From Pseudomonas taiwanensis (GTDB lineage: Bacteria > Pseudomonadota > Gammaproteobacteria > Pseudomonadales > Pseudomonadaceae): a stretch of 64,000 nucleotides of DNA. Shown here piece by piece: positions 55,418 through 64,000 of this stretch; positions within the stretch are counted from its first letter, which is position 1; every line of letters starts with the position of its first letter. Position numbers and translations under genes: made by a program. The DNA lies in NCBI RefSeq assembly GCF_013393345.1, contig NZ_QJRF01000070.1, positions 62,001 to 126,000 on the forward strand, read 5' to 3'. The notes under the pieces were generated by a model, which saw nothing but the letters and a program-made list of their open reading frames with translations, ran no database searches and had not been told where the DNA came from.

Positions 55418-55678
55418 CTACTCACCTTTCCAGAATCGCCGCCAGCGTTGCCCGAGGCTGGGCGTGGGCGGACTGTGGCTGCCATCGCACCAGGGCAAGC
55501 GAGCGGACAGGCCGCAACGACAGAGCAGCAACCGCTGCTCACGGCGAGCGATCAGGTCGAAGCCGTCGGCGCAGTCGGATGGGCAATCCGGCAGTTCGGG
55601 CGAACGACCACAGCGGCAGAGCCGGCAATGGTCGCCGGGTTGGAGCAGGCGGACTTCAGGAAGGATCGGGTCCGGCAT
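55418..55678 (-). CDS. CDGSH-type iron-sulfur protein with degenerate second motif
   Basis: An 86-aa protein of the CDGSH family, which binds a [2Fe-2S] cluster with three Cys and one His. The C-terminal motif CRCGLSARLPWCDGSH is a perfect match (CxCx2Sx3PxCDGSH). An N-terminal relative, CRCGRSPELPDC, has the first three cysteines but continues PSDC in place of the DGSH end, so the second site has no proper His ligand. A WRRFWKGE tail ends the protein. Role is unknown, probably redox or Fe-S transfer. The ribosome site is weak. Confidence 0.82.
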   Translation of the reverse strand: MPDPILPEVRLLQPGDHCRLCRCGRSPELPDCPSDCADGFDLIARREQRLLLCRCGLSARLPWCDGSHSPPTPSLGQRWRRFWKGE

Positions 55679-55696
55679 GGGCAGGCTCGGAAACGA

Positions 55697-55731
55697 AAAA
55701 GGCGGGAGAAGATTGCCTTCTCCCGCCTTTC
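55697..55731 (-). terminator. Intrinsic terminator of purL
   Basis: AAAGGCGGGAGAAG / CTTCTCCCGCCTTT, a 14-bp stem with a 5-nt loop, is flanked by A-rich sequence on the plus strand (CGAAAAAG), giving a T-run on the minus strand. It lies about 75 nt after the purL stop. Confidence 0.85.
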
Positions 55732-55760
55732 GCTGTCGATGTCCGAGTGGGCCAATTTAG

Positions 55761-55781
55761 CCCTCTCCCGGAGGGAGAGGG
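55761..55781. repeat. Solo GGGAGAGGG palindrome
   Basis: CCCTCTCCC-GGA-GGGAGAGGG, the same family as in the 27.2-27.8 kb array and the algL-algI gap, lies between purL and its terminator. Confidence 0.75.
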
Positions 55782-55806
55782 TCATCAGATGGCCTTCGGC
55801 CGGCTT

Positions 55807-61333
<5,527 letters not shown>

Positions 61334-61351
61334 GCTGTTGTTCCGGACATG

Positions 61352-61378
61352 AAAAAGCCCGCATCGAGCGGGCTTTTT
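61352..61378. terminator. Bidirectional terminator between mltF and the permease gene
   Basis: AAAAAGCCCGC-ATCGA-GCGGGCTTTTT serves both converging genes. Confidence 0.93.
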
Positions 61379-61390
61379 CACATCAGGCGA

Positions 61391-62647
61391 TCACCAGCCA
61401 GACGGCAGCAGGTTGAGCGCGCTGCAGATGGCATAAGCGGCGCTGGCCAGGTAGATCATCACAATGAACACCTGGATCAGCGGATGGGCGATCCAGCCGC
61501 ACTGCCAGGCCGGTTGCAGATCACCGTGGCGACGAGCAGATCGCAGCATGAGGATCGGCATGATGGACAGGATCACGCCACTGAAGGCACCGGCGAAGTA
61601 CAGCGCGTTCACGAAGCCGACCATGCCGCTGTAGGCCAGCAGGAAGGGTGGTACGCACACGATTCCGAGCACCAGCAGACGGGTCTTCGGCTGGCTTTCC
61701 GAACCGAGCTTGTGGAACTTGTCGAAGATGTTGGTCAGGAAGCTGCCACCCAGGCCCCAGTAGGAGGTCAGCATGGCGCACAGCGCAAAGGTGTTGGCGG
61801 TGTAGAACGCCCACTGCCCCAGCGCCTGGCCCCATGCCAGCGTGGCGACTTCGCTCTGGTTTTCCAGCCCGTTCAGGGAGATCACTGACATGGGCACGAT
61901 CGCCAGCAGGCAGAAAGTCACCAGCATGCCGGTGATCACCGCCTTGGGCAGTTGCGACGGCGCATGGCTGAATCCACGGGCCATCTCCGGGACGATGTAC
62001 TGCGCGGAGAAGCAGAACACCGCGATGTTGAATACCGGCACCATGTAGATCCAGTCGCCTTCCAGCAGGCGGGCTACGTCGGTGTTCTCGTTGACCAGGG
62101 TGGCGACCACCAGCACCACGATCATGCTGACCATGCCGATGCTGATGAACTTTTCACCCTTGCCGATCGCGCCCAGGCCGAGATAGAGCACCAGCGCCGC
62201 CGGCAGGAAGAACAGCAAGCTGCCCAGCGCCGGACTGATGCCGAAGAAGGCGCTGAGGATCTTGCCGCTGCCGCTCATGTAGGCGATCAGCGCACCGATG
62301 CTGTTGACCGCAACCGAAAGGAAAATGGCCCAGGCACCGAACGACCCCACGTAGCGCTGTGCGAGGCCGCTCAGCTGGTTGTGGGTACGGGTCCGCAGCG
62401 CGGTTTCCGATACGTACAGCATGGAAATGGTGGTGAACACGCCCGCCACCGCGAGCCACAGCAGCAAGGGCATGAAGCCCGCCTTGCGGCTGGCGTAGGC
62501 CATGGAGAGTACGCCCGCCCCAATGTTGGTGCCTACGATCATGGCGACCGCTTCAAGGAAGCTCAGCCGATGGACCGCCAGCCCCGACGAATCGACTGGC
62601 TCCGTCCCAACCTGATCCTGGTAAGACTGGACCCTGGTTTCACTCAT
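61391..62647 (-). CDS. Aromatic amino-acid-type permease (HAAAP family)
   Basis: A 418-aa inner-membrane transporter of the hydroxy/aromatic amino-acid permease type with about eleven TM segments. The first is preceded by LSFLEAVAMIVGTNIGAGVL, the characteristic unwound TM1 glycine motif. Later segments include AVNSIGALIAYMSGSGKIL and TSYWGLGGSFLTNIFDKFHK. Probable substrates are tryptophan or tyrosine, by family only. ATG 62647 overlaps the stop of a 20-codon upstream frame (ATGA), and the leader has alternative pairings, suggesting translational control. Confidence 0.87.
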   Translation of the reverse strand: MSETRVQSYQDQVGTEPVDSSGLAVHRLSFLEAVAMIVGTNIGAGVLSMAYASRKAGFMPLLLWLAVAGVFTTISMLYVSETALRTRTHNQLSGLAQRYVGSFGAWAIFLSVAVNSIGALIAYMSGSGKILSAFFGISPALGSLLFFLPAALVLYLGLGAIGKGEKFISIGMVSMIVVLVVATLVNENTDVARLLEGDWIYMVPVFNIAVFCFSAQYIVPEMARGFSHAPSQLPKAVITGMLVTFCLLAIVPMSVISLNGLENQSEVATLAWGQALGQWAFYTANTFALCAMLTSYWGLGGSFLTNIFDKFHKLGSESQPKTRLLVLGIVCVPPFLLAYSGMVGFVNALYFAGAFSGVILSIMPILMLRSARRHGDLQPAWQCGWIAHPLIQVFIVMIYLASAAYAICSALNLLPSGW

Positions 62648-62706
62648 AACAGCACCCTCAACAACACATTCTCGTTTTCAGGAGGCCCCTGACCTGAAGC
62701 TGCCAT
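62644..62706 (-). CDS. Possible 20-aa upstream ORF in the permease leader
   Basis: ATG 62706 follows TTGACGGAAAGGCC, a fair ribosome site, and encodes MAASGQGPPENENVLLRVLL. Its TGA overlaps the permease ATG (ATGA). The peptide has no aromatic residues, so classic ribosome stalling by Trp or Tyr is not suggested. Translation could couple to the permease gene and melt the AGGGGCC pairing segment at 62684-62690. It is short and could be chance. Confidence 0.35.
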   Translation of the reverse strand: MAASGQGPPENENVLLRVLL

Positions 62707-62789
62707 GGCCTTTCCGTCAAACGATGAAACGGGCACTGCGGGACAACGGGATTGCGGATGCCTCCTGGCGGTGGCCCCTTGTAGGGGCC
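62684..62789 (-). promoter_or_regulatory. Alternative pairing segments in the permease leader
   Basis: On the transcript, GGCCCCU (62789-62783) can pair with AGGGGCC immediately after it (62779-62773, 3-nt loop) or with an identical AGGGGCC at 62690-62684, close to the permease start. The two pairings exclude each other. I recognise no named riboswitch. Confidence 0.4.
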
Positions 62790-62922
62790 TTCCCCGGCGA
62801 CTTTTGCTTACGCCGCTCTGGGACGCCCTGTTCGGGCGGGCGCGCACCTTAGCACAGGAGGTTTCAGGGTCTAGCAGGAATTGTCCCGACCTTGGTCGAA
62901 TAGCCTGTCGGAAGCGTCCGAG

Positions 62923-64000
<1,078 letters not shown>

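Noticed and set aside
62690-62922. 4.5S RNA, tRNA or known riboswitch between tadA and the permease gene
   Set aside because: The conserved SRP-loop sequence, tRNA arms and recognised aptamer cores are absent; only generic GC hairpins were seen.

Overview
The window is chromosomal DNA from a high-GC gammaproteobacterium, almost certainly Pseudomonas sensu lato. The evidence is the complete twelve-gene alginate operon in canonical order, an MvaT nucleoid protein, PctA-type chemoreceptor residues, an aapJQMP transporter, and many REP/REPIN-type repeats between genes. Proteins resemble those I remember from P. aeruginosa but are clearly diverged, so this looks like another species of the genus. 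I recognise no phage, integrase, transposase, CRISPR array, rRNA or tRNA.

Layout. 1-7.5 kb: HerA-like ATPase (-), amino-acid-type chemoreceptor (+), a purU - CBS protein - 57-aa protein run (-), mvaT (+), sbcB (-). 7.8-14.7 kb: a six-gene operon (RDD, SpoIIM-like, DUF4129, DUF4350, MoxR AAA+, DUF58) in which consecutive genes overlap, five junctions in all. 14.75-15.72 kb: eight tandem copies of a ~126-bp palindromic unit. 15.8-22.5 kb (all -): rhlB, an M19 dipeptidase, a cNMP-fold/GGDEF diguanylate cyclase, an acyl-CoA synthetase and an esterase. 22.9-27.2 kb: aapJQMP, with a sigma-54-like promoter upstream. 27.2-27.8 kb: a 173-bp composite tandem repeat. 27.9-31.7 kb (-): an orphan basic-amino-acid binding protein, moaCDE and a PIN-PhoH protein. 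32.1 kb: yaaA. 33.0-49.9 kb: the alginate operon algD-8-44-K-E-G-X-L-I-J-F-A, preceded by an AlgU-type promoter, phased upstream direct repeats and a ~450-nt leader. 50-55.7 kb: small accessory genes (SDR, GNAT, two small membrane proteins, cupin, EamA exporter, AraC regulator, NIF3-like and CDGSH proteins). 55.8-64 kb: purL (-), mltF (+), an aromatic-amino-acid-type permease (-), tadA (-) and the C-terminal part of a multicopper oxidase cut by the window edge.

How the genes work together. The alginate cluster encodes a whole pathway. AlgA and AlgD make GDP-mannuronate. Alg8 and Alg44 polymerise it under c-di-GMP control. AlgK, AlgE, AlgG, AlgX and AlgL modify, trim and export it. AlgI, AlgJ, AlgF and AlgX acetylate it. 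The GGEEF cyclase at 18.6-19.6 kb could supply c-di-GMP, but no link is shown. Signals not explained by the gene list are: the REPIN-like tandem array; the 22-bp-phased repeats and terminator-like hairpin around the algD promoter; a 20-codon upstream ORF with mutually exclusive pairings before the aromatic permease; and the MoxR/DUF58 membrane operon, whose biochemical role is poorly known.
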